A stretch of 64,000 nt of DNA from Psococerastis gibbosa. Lineage: Eukaryota; Arthropoda; Insecta; Psocodea; Psocidae. Position 1 is the first letter of the stretch, and each line of letters starts with the position of its first letter. Below are positions 32,951-43,643 of this stretch, one piece after another. A program made the translations under genes and the position numbers. The notes under the pieces were generated by a model. The model made no database searches, was not told where the DNA came from, and was given only the letters and a program-made list of their open reading frames with translations. Location of the stretch: NCBI GenBank assembly GCA_963971405.1, contig OZ020487.1, positions 43,745,039 to 43,809,038 of the forward strand, in the 5' to 3' direction.

Positions 32951-33055
32951 ATTTTGAGTAAGTTGTAGTTTGTGTTACAAAAAAGACGTTTCTTTATCTC
33001 ATAACTGAAAATGTTGACTTTCTCTTGGGGAGTCCGAAGTACGGTATCTACGTGT

Positions 33056-33115
33056 TTACAATTACCATGACGGTCGCCAATCTTCGATATAGAAGAGACA
33101 TTCGAAGAATAGGCC
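33056..33115 (+). mobile_element. LINE 3' scrap
   Basis: ATTACCATGACGGTCGCCAA and TCTTCGATA-AGAAGAG-like end as in other LINE copies (24360, 53430). Confidence 0.45.
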
Positions 33116-33349
33116 TAGCCTATATATAAATACCTAATGCCGACTTTTTTTTTATATTTTGCTTTTCGTATTAACCCAATGTAAGATCGCAATGTCTCAA
33201 TTTTAAGGCCCCAGTCTCACTCTGGGGGACACCAACGCCACTGGTTTTTGCACAAAGTCGAATTTCACAGTACCGTAAATATTTATTGTAGAGCTAGAAA
33301 AAGGATTTTAGGCATAATAAGAAATATATCTAAATGTTTTCATTAGTGA

Positions 33350-33540
33350 TATGCGGTCGTCACTAGCACCGATTGGCCACAATTGATAAGCACAAAAATG
33401 GCGTTCGCACGCCTTAAGGTTTTTAAAAAAAAAATCTAGCCTAGATAATATAATATACTAGTAGGCTATATAATAATTATATATATATAATAGCCTATAT
33501 TCTGACGACTGTGGCCAATCGGTACTAGTGACGGTCACTT
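33350..33540. mobile_element. Foldback MITE
   Basis: GTCACTAGCACCGATTGGCC near 33360 is mirrored by GGCCAATCGGTACTAGTGAC near 33515. Relatives of this end (TTGGCCACAATTG-like) occur near 35770 and 55795. Confidence 0.65.
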
Positions 33541-33742
33541 TATCATGATTCAAAATTTCGACAAATGTTTCTGCAACTCATTATTTCATATATCCTCTAA
33601 TCACGGTTATAATTGGGGCTCATTCGAATGATGATTCCTACAAATTGTCATATAGGCCGTAGGCTAACTACATTTAGTATAGCTCCCGAGCGTCGAAACC
33701 TAATTAGGTTTATGAATAGGGCACTGATACCAACATCACATA

Positions 33743-33883
33743 GGCCGTGCTCAGGGGGGGGGGGGAGGTCCGGACCCCCTCCGAAATAAAAGGGCTTTAC
33801 ACTGGATAGAATGGACTATCAATAATAAAATGCGATAACAAAATTTTAGACCCCCCCCCCCCAAACAAAAATCTGGGCACGGC
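33743..33883. mobile_element. MITE with G and C tracts
   Basis: GGCCGTGCTCAG at one end, CTGGGCACGGC at the other; internal G12 and C12 runs. Confidence 0.6.
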
Positions 33884-33996
33884 AGCAGACGAAGTACCAA
33901 CGAATAGAATAACATAGGATATCCGGAAATATCATTAAATAATCCTAAATACAAAATGATTCAATATTATTGCATTTGTTTAACTTAAATGCATAA

Positions 33997-34254
33997 AGCG
34001 GCACTTCCACCGGCGAAGTTACTTCATTTGTGATTTGAGATTTTTTTTTTCTTTTGTTTTAAGGAGACCATTATGTAGATACATAACTTATCTATTATAA
34101 ATTAAGTTATAATATGGTAGACTTATTAATGATGTCTGCTACCATAGTATAACTTAATTTATAATAGTTAAGTTAAGTATCTTCTTAAAACAAAACAAAC
34201 AAAAAATCTCAAATCGCAAAATAATGAAGTGAATTCGCCGGTGGAAATGCCGCC
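33997..34254. mobile_element. Foldback MITE, TTA-type flanks
   Basis: Ends GCGGCACTTCCACCGGCGAA and inverted GGTGGAAATGCCGCC. The arms share TTTGAGATTTTTT, and the centre has GTCTGCTACCA, the module of the 5832 group. Confidence 0.75.
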
Positions 34255-35085
34255 TTAAAGGGGCATAAATTAAAAGTCTTACAGATTGTTTTGTCAACAA
34301 ATGATTCATTATTATTGCATTTGTTTAACTTTTCTGGGCTCTAACGGTACCATCATGACAAAAAGAAAATGCAATTTCGTCAGCTTTGAAGCGCGTTATT
34401 TTTATTTCAGTATTTAAATGGTTTAACCTTAAATCCCCGGGCAAGTTCCTACAATTCTTTTCATTCCGTGCTAAGCCTGTTGAGGAGTTATACCGGTTTT
34501 GTTAAAAGAAAGCCGATGAAAATTCTAATTTTTAGTAGTGATTATTTCGATTTGATTACATTTTTTATATTTATTTAGTAAAAACTTTCTATAGTCTATA
34601 AAAGTAATGGAATAATAAAATAAGTTTCTAAATTGAATTATTAAGAAAGCTTTGCAATAAACTTCGAAACATAATAAAAAATACGATGTCAAATTCAACA
34701 GGAAAGCATTTCCAGGCTTTCAATAAGTTGACACATTTAAAGAAATATTCCACTACATTTTCACATGACCCTAACTTAAGGGAATATCGGAGAGGAAAAC
34801 CCTTACGGGTGTAAAAATCTAATACCAATCGTAGAGCTGTCATAAATATCAGAACAAGACATTTTCCTGGGCATTTTCATATATATAATATTTATATACA
34901 TATGAAAATGTATATATATATATATGTATATACGGCAGCTCGCCCCTTCAGGGCGTCGCATGGTTCTATTGGGCATTACTCAGCTCGGCCCTTCGGGGCT
35001 CACATGACACAACTTCAAATTCCAGAATTTTTTAATTTTTTTTCTGTCATAAGAACCTTATAATAATAATAATTGTTTCTTTATT
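34255..35085. other. No recognisable gene; (TA)n
   Basis: AT-rich; (TA)n near 34912-34930; a small palindromic GGCGTCGCATG patch near 34950. No exon supported. Confidence 0.35.
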
Positions 35086-35590
35086 GCACTAGGCTCCCCT
35101 AGCGGAGTTAGAGCCTTCGGGCCCTTTCTTTTACACTCAACTAGAGGGCTAGTTAATTAGTGTTACAAAGCTGTAAATACAAAAATAGTTGCAAATACAC
35201 AAACAATTTTTACTCATTCACACACTTTTTCACACATGGAGAGCGAAAACACATCACACCTTGGCGAATCTAGTGTATTAGCCTAATTAGATGCTCCCGA
35301 TAGCGAACTTTGAAAATTGGAAGAGAGGGAGATTCTTTAATGTGGGTGGGGAGGGAGTTCCATATGAGAACTGACGAGACGAGGAAGGAGGCATGGAAGG
35401 TTTGGGTTAAATGAGTAGGTATAACGAGAAGATCGTCCCTTCGAGTATTGTAGTGACGGTTTGACAGAGGCTGAAAAAAGGACCGAAAGTATGAAGGAGC
35501 AAAGCCATTGAGGATTTTATATATTTAAGTACCTTGATGCAGCCTCCTTCTACCTTCGAGTTTAAGCCAAGGAATACTAACATAAAATGG
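35086..35590 (-). mobile_element. CR1-like LINE, C-terminus and 3' UTR (SINE A partner)
   Basis: From about 35590 down, the minus strand shows KLEGRRRLHQGT, then (after a one-base shift) YKILNGFAPSYF, then LIWNSLPTHIKESPSLPIFK, the CR1-group ORF2 end. The 3' end (35086-35150) reads in complement CTAGTTGAGTGTAAAAG and TCTAACTCCGCTAGG, nearly identical to the 3' part of SINE A. Confidence 0.8.
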
Positions 35591-35995
35591 GGTGACCCTG
35601 TCTCTGTAAGGGGTATTGCAACAAAAGCGAATACAGCAGTTCTCCTGACAATAACAAACACAACAAAAAAAAAGTAGTGAAATCGGTCCAGCAGTTCAGC
35701 ACGCGTGATCAAGGGAAATAGGAATTCATTTTTATATATAGATATATGACTGTACCTCTTTCTAACACATATTGGCCACAATGATTGAATTTGATTTGAA
35801 CAAAAAACAATTGACGCGGTAGTCCCGAGGAAAGCTAGTACAGGAACAGTGGCCAATTGGTGTTAAGTCACGGCCACATTTCTATCGAAATGCAGAGGAG
35901 CAGTTCTTCTAACCTAAATTGATGGTTTTGACGGCTCTACGATCGACATTTCGTGCAAGAAAACAACTTTGCACAAAAATAGCGGGTGGCGTCAA
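35591..35995. other. No confident gene
   Basis: Contains a repeat end with TTTCTAACACATATTGGCC near 35760 that resembles text near 55800. Confidence 0.35.
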
Positions 35996-36703
35996 GAGTG
36001 TACAGCCCGTAGGAAATTGCCACCCCGAAATTTAATACTTTTTATTTGTTAATTAATTAACTAAGCATGTTATTAAAGATTTGGCTCATCAAAGTTGTAG
36101 AAGACCACTTCATGCATCATATTATAAGATATTTTTAATTTTCGAAATTGTAGTTTTTTCATGAACATGCAAATATTTCACGTAGGCCCTATAATCGATT
36201 TTATAAAAAAAACTACAATTTAGAAAACTGAAAATACCATATTATGTTATGCATGAAGTAGTCTTCTACAACTTAGATGAGCCAAATCTAATAACTTGCT
36301 TCGTTAATTAAATAAAAAATAAAAAGTATTACATTTCGGGCTGCCAATTTCCTACGGGCTGTATTGGCACCCCAAAATTAAATTCTTTTCATTTAATTAA
36401 CTCAGTTATTAAAAAATTGTAGAAGACCACTTTGTGCATCATATAATCGGGTATTTTTACTTTTCGGTTTTGTAGTTCTTCCAAAAATCCCAAAATACGC
36501 GAAATTTTAGTCCTGCCTGGTATTTATGAAAGAACTAAGGTACCAAAAATTTAATATTTCCTATTATATGATGCATGAAGTAGTCTCCTACAACTTCCAT
36601 GAGCCAAATCATTAATGATTTGCTTTGCTTATTAAATAAAAAAATAAAAAGTCAATACAAACAATAAATTTTGGGGCGCTCATTTTCTACGCAGCATGTC
36701 CTC
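35996..36703. mobile_element. Two adjoining TTAA-type palindromic MITEs
   Basis: Two palindromic units of about 350 bp lie back to back. Sub-terminal text TGTAGAAGACCACTT and GATGCATGAAGTAGTC repeats in inverted order. The right end is CTACGCAGCATGTCCTC followed by TTAA; the left flank is TCAA. Same family as 58430, 59920 and 62251. Confidence 0.7.
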
Positions 36704-37063
36704 TTAAGACACGGTATTACTGTAGGGAGTAATTAGATAACAGTCAGCGTATTGAGAAAGCTTGTATTTTCTAATAATATTTTACAAAAACTAATCGTTA
36801 TTCACATGTTTGCGGCTAGAGTTAACGAGAAATAAATAAATTTCGTCAGAATTTGGTTAAAAAAAAAAAAACAACCGAGACTTAACAAATATGCGATATA
36901 TATATATATATATGCTCTGATAACTGTTGAATACCGTATCATTAACAATTTATTGCTGCAGAATAATAATGATTATTAGCTATGGTAAAAGGAGTGAAGT
37001 GAAAAAATTAAGTAAACTTTAAAATATACGAATATGCTAACTGTATATTAATAATAAATTAAT
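36704..37063. other. No gene; (TA)n
   Basis: AT-rich with (TA)n at 36896-36913. Confidence 0.4.
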
Positions 37064-37200
37064 TATGCCGCTTAAAGAATAACTTATTGTGGCCTGTGGG
37101 GTTTAAAAATGTAAACAAAATAATTTTAGGGTAGCATTCCAAGATTTTTTTTGTTTACCTTTTTAACACCACCATACGTTATTCTTTAAACGGCATGGTA
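37064..37200. mobile_element. Small palindromic MITE
   Basis: ATGCCGCTTAAAGAATAAC is mirrored by GTTATTCTTTAAACGGCAT; internal GTTTAC-rich arms. Confidence 0.7.
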
Positions 37201-37606
37201 GGCCCACTGAAGAGTAATTAAACTATATAAAACTAAAATAAGCTAATAGGAGAGATCTATATACTAGGAGAGATGTGGCATTCGCTCCCACCCATAGATT
37301 TGAATAATAATACTAGATATCGAACTCCCATGCTCTCTGTAGGGAGTGTTGTGAAGCCATCCGCCATTGTTATAAGTGGATAGAAAGAACGCAAAGTACC
37401 TGTTCTTAAATGGGTACTTCTCGACGAAATAAATTTTATCTTGATTTAATTTCAGTTAATATTGTCTTTTATGCAACTATTGATCAAAATCCACTGAAAA
37501 TAAACTGAAAGATTTAACTTTTGAAAGTAATTTTCACAGAAAATATTGGGAAATCTCATAAGAACTCAAGGTGTAAATGAATGTAAACAACGTTTTCTAT
37601 CCACTT

Positions 37607-38146
37607 TTTTTTTTTTTTAATTGGGGTACAGGTGTTACCTGTGTGCACTTAAGCCTATTGGGCCTATTGTGCCCCCTACAACAAAGAATCTCCATATCTA
37701 CATCAGTTCCTCGAGGCCTATTTCCCTCAGGAGAGCCAGGACCTTGAGGGGATTTAGAAGTGGTAGGTCTTTTACATGTAATTGCAAGTTTCCCAAGCAT
37801 GCTGCTCTTCTACGTGCGATTGCATCGCAGTGAAGGAGGATATGCTCGGGGTCCTCCGCTCCTTCGTTACAGAATCTGCATGCTCTAGACTCTCTGACAC
37901 CTATGTTGGTCAGATGTCCATTCAAGTTGCAATGCCCAGAGAGGAATCCTGTGATCACACGCAGATGTCTCCTGTTCATATTAATGCATACTTGGGCTCT
38001 TTTGCGCTGGTGGCTTCCCAGGAGCATTTTGGCTTGCCGAAGGCCCGGCAATGAGGTCCAGTATTCAGCCACTTTCAGGTTCTCCCTGCCTTTAACAAAT
38101 CTGCGGGCGAGGGTTTCCCCAACACCGCAAAAAGGTTCGGGTCCCG
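37607..38146 (-). mobile_element. Jockey/I-type LINE 3' end with target duplication
   Basis: Flanked by TCTATCCACTT at 37596-37606 and 38147-38157; the plus-strand T run at the left is its poly-A tail. Minus-strand frame 38072-37698 has MNRRHLRVITGFLSGHCNLN, then RACRFCNEGAEDPEHILLHC, the region after RNase H in Jockey/I LINEs, and ends at a stop. Only this last 540 bp was copied (5' truncation). Confidence 0.9.
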
Positions 38147-38317
38147 TCTATCCACTTATAGCAATGGCGGCTGGCTTCAAAATATGAAGGGGAGTTCGCT
38201 ATCTAGTATTATTTAAATCTATGCACCATGGATATTTTTGAATTGTGCCACAACAACAAATCACGTCATGGCCGCAAGGAGTGCTCTGATTCCCTGAAAG
38301 ACGTTGCAGGTGATACT

Positions 38318-38560
38318 CAGGGTTGTGCTGAGGGCACCCATGTTGATGTTCTCGAAAAAAAAAAATCAAAAAATCGGGAGAAGAACATAGAAACTTAGTG
38401 GAAGTTGGTGGGGGCGGGCATAATAAAATTTAAGTTCAAAAACTTGGAGGAAAACTTATAAAACACATTATATTTCGCTTATATAAAACTAGCAGAGGGA
38501 CAAAGTGACACCCCTTCGGTGCTCTGTCCCGCGCCCCCTATGGTTCCCAGCACGACCCTG
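38318..38560. mobile_element. hAT-type MITE with 8-bp duplication
   Basis: Ends CAGGGTTGTGCTGAGGGC and inverted CAGCACGACCCTG; flanks GTGATACT and GTGACACT (7 of 8). Confidence 0.88.
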
Positions 38561-38620
38561 GTGACACTAGAAATAAAATAAAAATCTTTAGCGGGAGGAA
38601 ATGCCACATCTCACCTAGTA

Positions 38621-39239
38621 TACAGCACTCTCAAATTAATCTACTACGACAAACAAACAAAATATAATTGATAAAAAAATAATTAAAAATGGCACTGACC
38701 TGCAATTACACTATAAAGCGTTAAATTAACTAAAATCGTATACAATTACAACTTTTTAACTCTAATAAACAAGTTCTAAAGTTTGTGCACTACAGTCTAG
38801 ACCTACGTCATATCTATAGTCTTAATTCCCTTAAATATTAAATCTGTCACCATAATTAAAAAAAATAATAACACAGAATTTGGCGAGTCTATGACACAGT
38901 CTATGACACGGTAAGGCGAATGAATAACAGCTGGAGGGCAAGAGGAAATGGCTGGAGGAAGAAATAGACGAACACGAAGAGTAGCTGAGCATCTGAGTAA
39001 TCCCTTATGGTCTCAAGAGGCGAAAATCCCTAATCTATACATTCTCGAGATGAAGATGGAAGAGCATAATGGCGACTGAACAGAAAGGGGACCGAGTTCG
39101 AGTCGAGATAAGCGAAAAACAGTCTTTTGCCATGGGGTTGGGAAACTGTACCCGAAGGCGGAGACATTCAACGAAGAGTCAACGGAATAAGGATGCAGAA
39201 GAAAACGGGAAACTACTGACTTACAATTCCCTAGTATAG
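38621..39239. other. No confident gene; possible LINE debris
   Basis: Region 38880-39000 has broken frames with RMNNSWRARGNGW-like text. Not assignable. Confidence 0.3.
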
Positions 39240-39375
39240 TCATAATAACTACAAATGACTGCCAATCTTCGATAGAAGGGACATTAGAAGAAGGAGGAAG
39301 ACCAAGGAAGAGGTACAGAAACCAGATGAAGTTATGAATGATCAGGACTCGTAAGTGGAGAGGAGCGAGTAGGCT
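39240..39375 (+). mobile_element. LINE C-terminal scrap
   Basis: TGACTGCCAATCTTCGATAG as in other LINE ends, then a frame reading GRRYRNQMKL. Confidence 0.45.
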
Positions 39376-40324
39376 ACGCCACTGGTAAGAAGGTAAGCCT
39401 TAGCTTGTGGAAACGCGCTACTTCTTTTTGAAAATTAAGATATGCAGCAACGTGACAAGAGAGCAATCTGAATAATGTGCACCCGTATCTGCAGGCCCCA
39501 AAGTTCTTCGCTTTACTCCAGATAGAATATAAATTTCCAGACGTGGGACCTTGGATCGCAGCCTCCGAAAAAAATCCTGCTTAGTTTAGATCTCTCAAGT
39601 GAATCCGAATTATGCCAAATAGGCGATTAGGGGGGGGGGGATTAGTACGGATTTCTCGCAAAGGACAAAATTGATAGCATATCCAGGCGTGTCATCGTTG
39701 GCATAGATTTAAACTCACTTAAAACAAACAAAATGACATGAGGTGACATAATTACACTACATAACAATTAATGAAATACGAAGTATTATTATAAAACATC
39801 TTCATATTAGTCATTTTATAAATATGTTTATGTGAAGCTGGTGTCCCAATTCTATTGAGAAAGATGGGAATCATAAGTCATAGTTACAGAATAAATGTCT
39901 CTACTTTTACTCATGTTAAGTCTTCTATTTTAAGTGAGTTTTATTCTAGTTATAATAACAATACTGCATTAAAAAAAGATAACCCTAACTCCACTATTTG
40001 TAAAGATTTTTGTATCGTGGTATAAACTTAATTTTATTTACATTAGTTTTCAACCTTCGATACCTAGCCAGTAAACAGTAAAGTAAATTCCATGGTTCTA
40101 TGTTCACTTTCGGGTCAAAATAAGAAAGCACTAAGCCGTATGCATGTTGCCCACCACAACGTCGCGTAAAGCAACAGTTCGACTGTAGTAGCCTCATTTA
40201 GTCTATATATACAAGGTTGAAATGTGAGCTATATACAAGGTTGAAATGGACGAAATTTTGGCTGCTTTTAAAATGTTACAAAGGTGGAGTTAGTGTGTTC
40301 TTATTTAGGAAGAACGTGTGAATC
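39376..40324. other. No recognisable gene
   Basis: Includes a scrap shared with 1748 near 39400 and a G10 run near 39630. Otherwise AT-rich and unassigned. Confidence 0.35.
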
Positions 40325-40870
40325 GACGACTTTCGTATAGGAATCCAACATGGCGGGCCTCGCTCTGATTCGTAGGGCGTCATTGCTAATAGCTGCCATA
40401 CTTATCTTAGGGGAAGAAGTGCACCTCATCACGTTTTATTTTTTTCTTAAAGAAATACAAGTTTATTTTGTTTCTAAAAATTATAATAGATTAGATTATG
40501 CAAGGAAAATACGACAATAGCTATCAACTGGCTGAGCCCATCATTTGGGTATAGATTGTCAACTAGTAAGTAACAACAAGTAGTTGTAAACTAAAAAAAA
40601 TATTTTTAGTAACGAATGTCCCATCTCTCCTATGTAGAACTATACACAAACCTAACAAAAACAACTTTTAGCTGATTATCTACACCCAAATGGTAGGCTA
40701 AGTTAGTTGATATTGCTGTACTTTCCTTGCAGAATCAGTATCTGTTATAATTCAAAGAAACCACTTGTATTTCTTTGTCAAATAAGATGAAAAGTGTTGA
40801 AGTGGGCTTCATCTCATAAGACAAGTATGGCAGCCATTGGCCATCACGAGTCGTTCAGCGGCAAACAACG
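40325..40870. mobile_element. Possible foldback element
   Basis: GCTGCCATACTTATCTT near 40397 is mirrored imperfectly by ACAAGTATGGCAGCC near 40819. Arms are short and diverged. Confidence 0.35.
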
Positions 40871-41280
40871 GCAACTTCTTGGTCACGTTTTTATTGCAAA
40901 TCCGTTTTACAAATCCTTCACAGCCTGAAGTTATAGATACATCTATTTTATTATTTCTTTGATTTTCATGTCATTTTCTTGCCAAGTGATAAACTTAGTT
41001 CTATTTTTCTTTCTTTTATACATAGGTTAATAACTTAAAGCAGACATGGGTTGGTCACTCTGCTTTAATATATTTTCTACCCGGGTACACTGTATTTTTT
41101 GGGCGTACTTATTCCTAGTGTCTGCCCAAGCCCAAGGTACCAATTACAGCCAATTCCTGAATTTAATCATCCACGCGCTTGCGCAATAAAAAGGTGGTGT
41201 GCCGAAGAACGACTCGTCACCAGTCAGAGCGAAGCCCACCTTGTTGTCATCCTACACAAAAGCTGTCAATTATTACTAAA
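40871..41280 (-). other. Probable 3' UTR and flank of the zinc-finger gene
   Basis: Directly downstream of the stop at 41281. On the minus strand an ATTAAA lies near 41070 and AATAAA near 40950 and 40893, any of which could be the polyadenylation signal. Confidence 0.35.
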
Positions 41281-41922
41281 TTAAACGGAGTCACGCGGCA
41301 ACGTGAAATCACACTGAATGGAATGCGTAGGGCAGGAGGAAGAGTTTGTGCAGTCCCAGCAGGGTGAAGGCTTAACCAAATGCTTAGCCTGGTGCACCTG
41401 CATATCAACGTACCGCGGAAACTTTTTACCGCACTGCGGGCATCCAAATGGCCGCCTTCTCGTATGGATTTTTTCGTGTGCAGTCAAATGTCCCGACTGA
41501 ATAAATTTTTTGTCACAAAATGAACAGGCGTACGGCCGAACGCCATTGTGAATACGTTCGTGGATATGAAGATCTGCGGAACGGGTAAAACATTTTCCGC
41601 AGAATGAACAGGGAAAGGGACGCTCCCCGGAATGAATCCGTTCGTGGATTTTCAAATCACCCGACCACGCGTAGGACTTGCCGCATTTCTCGCATTTGTA
41701 GGGCTTTTCCTGAGCATGACCCAACTCGTGCCCGCGCAGGTTACTGGAGAACTTGTATCGGCGCGGACAGAGCTTACATTTGAAAGGTCGAATCTTTTCA
41801 TGCACTCCTTCGTGACGCCGAAAATCACTGAGTAGGGAAAAGTGTTTGCGGCATTCCTCACAGAAATACTTGTTCTCGATGTTGAATATACTTGATTCAA
41901 TAACAGATCCGGTAAGAGCCAT
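41281..41922 (-). CDS. C2H2 zinc-finger protein, six fingers
   Basis: An uninterrupted 213-codon frame. Six C2H2 fingers start at Cys21, 49, 77, 105, 133 and 161, spaced exactly 28 residues apart as in Kruppel-type arrays, with linkers such as SGERP and NGVRP. It is probably a nuclear DNA-binding regulator; its target is unknown. I chose the ATG at 41922 because a 3' splice acceptor (TTGCAG, minus strand) ends at 41937, so the exon starts at 41936 and the codons further upstream are intronic. The context AAACAATGG suits initiation. A further upstream coding exon cannot be excluded. The tail (182-213) has more Cys/His: C188, C191, C197, H200, C204. TRAPPC3 is transcribed away from it on the other strand. 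The array is too generic to name an orthologue. Confidence 0.9.
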   Translation of the reverse strand: MALTGSVIESSIFNIENKYFCEECRKHFSLLSDFRRHEGVHEKIRPFKCKLCPRRYKFSSNLRGHELGHAQEKPYKCEKCGKSYAWSGDLKIHERIHSGERPFPCSFCGKCFTRSADLHIHERIHNGVRPYACSFCDKKFIQSGHLTAHEKIHTRRRPFGCPQCGKKFPRYVDMQVHQAKHLVKPSPCWDCTNSSSCPTHSIQCDFTLPRDSV

Positions 41923-42057
41923 TGTTTCTTTGTTACCTGCAATGTAGAAAACGCATTTTAGGAAGGCTAATATAGCTATTACAACTGTTTTGCAAATCAA
42001 CCATAGCCAGATCTTAAATAATAGCGTCGAATACAGTATAATGGACAACCCATAGGG

Positions 42058-42329
42058 CAGGGGTTTTCAACCTTTTTTTGTCTGTGGACCACCATAGCTG
42101 CGACAGGAAAATCGTCAAATTCTACGATGATTTGTGCCTACAAAATTGCATGCTAATATTTGATTAAATGTTTAGGACTGGTATCGGTTGGATTTTATAG
42201 TTCAGTGCCAGGACTTACTGTATTTTACTTCCAATTTCCAATATCTTAGATGATTTTTTTTTTATATATCTTACTTTGGTCCGTGGACCACGTGATATAT
42301 GACTGTGGACCACAGCTTGGGAACCACTG
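42058..42329. mobile_element. hAT-type MITE in the zinc-finger gene's 5' region
   Basis: Ends CAGGGGTTTTCAACC and inverted TTGGGAACCACTG, flanked by CCATAGGG and CGATAGGG (7 of 8). It lies in the presumed intron upstream of the coding exon. Confidence 0.9.
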
Positions 42330-42337
42330 CGATAGGG

Positions 42338-43643
42338 CAGAGAAATCCAACACCATGTTGGCAACAAGACCAAATGCCCTAATCTGATTGGTGGTCCCAT
42401 CTCCATACTCAACTAACGACGAAACGACCATTTAGCAATGATGCCTCACGTTGGATCATAGACGAAAGTGACACCATGCACCTCTATCTAAATTCTAAAA
42501 GATTCGTACGGGGATGCGCCCCGCCAATCGCAGCGAGGCGGAGGCTCTCTATTTGGATTTTAATAGAGGAAAGTTCTCCATACATGCATATTGCCGGTTT
42601 AAACCAAGTTATCAATTAATATCGACAACAGTTGTTTCTATAGACAACATTCTTGCATTATTCCTATTCACCTTGCAGTGTGATACCTGAAAATTCGGCA
42701 AATTAGTCTCGTCACTGCCTTAATTTATACTCTCCTGAAGCTTATTTTAGTATGTTTTAAATTAGCTTAATTACAATACCGTAACTAGTCATACATTACA
42801 GTAGGTAATCTCATGTACATTTTCTACGCTAGCCTGTCTGCAGTAAAAAATTATTTTTATAATTTGAATGATATATGACAAGAATTAAAGATGACGATGC
42901 AAATGAACAAAGAAAGCCTCCCATAAATGTGTCTTACATCAAATGTCAAAAACTAGATGCTTATGACAGATTGCTTGAAATTCTTTGGTAAATCTTGGAT
43001 TAATGTTTCTTATGGCGTAAGTGATGCTATGGAAACTGTAATAGAAACTCCGACAGGTTACGTGACATAAATCTCTTACATTATAAAGCAAGTAAACTAA
43101 TAATTATTGATTATGTTACCATTAAAGGGCCATAATTCATCTCTTCAAATTTATATGCACTTCCATTTTGAATTATTCATAACTTTTGTATAGGCAACTG
43201 CTTTCAGCGAATTAATCGGATCATAGCAAAAACCAATCAACTCATTATATTTTGACGTCATTCCTCTATGACAACATTTATAGCCGACATATGTAATTTT
43301 TGTTTAAAAGAGATTAATTTAATTAATAGGGCACAGATATATAATATATAAACAAAATTATTTTCATTTAATAAAATGATTAAGATATTAAAAACAGACT
43401 TTCTGGATTTTAAATAGTTGTATATTTATATAACTATTATTAATACATAATTTATAATCAAACTGTTCTCAAAAAACGGTTTTATAATGTTAATATCGTG
43501 GCAGCAGTGTTTTTACCGCCTCTGGAAAGTGGAAGCAGACGGTTGCTTACTTGTTTATTAATTACCGAAATATGACAAGTCGATTAATTTTTTTAGTATT
43601 CAAAAGATAACTTTTAAAGATTAATTAATATTTATTCCTTGAA
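42338..43643. promoter_or_regulatory. Region between divergent genes, candidate promoter(s)
   Basis: The zinc-finger gene reads left and TRAPPC3 right from this stretch. A GC-rich patch at 42505-42560 contains CCAAT on the plus strand and GATTGGCGGGGCG on the minus strand, making it the best promoter candidate for the zinc-finger gene. A minus-strand GTGAGG near 42448 could be the donor of a 5' UTR exon. The rest (42600-43500) is AT-rich with no exon seen. No clear TATA box or initiator was found for TRAPPC3. Confidence 0.3.

Larger units (their letters stand above)
37262..38620. mobile_element. Foldback element carrying two nested insertions
   Basis: Ends TACTAGGAGAGATGTGGCAT and the inverted AATGCCACATCTCACC with CTAGTA, flanked by TA. 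Inner arm text (GCCATCCGCCATTG with ATAAGTGGATAGAA) is mirrored at 38147-38180. A LINE (37607-38146) sits at the centre of the palindrome and an hAT MITE (38318-38560) in the right arm. Without them it would be near 550 bp. Confidence 0.8.

Noticed and set aside
35407-35856. 149-codon minus-strand frame, the longest outside the zinc-finger gene
   Set aside because: The neighbouring frame over 35290-35590 is clearly the CR1-like LINE C-terminus; the long frame is its shadow.
40350-40523. 57-codon frame starting MAGLALIRRASLLIAA with a hydrophobic N-terminus
   Set aside because: It begins in one arm of a probable foldback element and has no splice sites or homology that I recognise.
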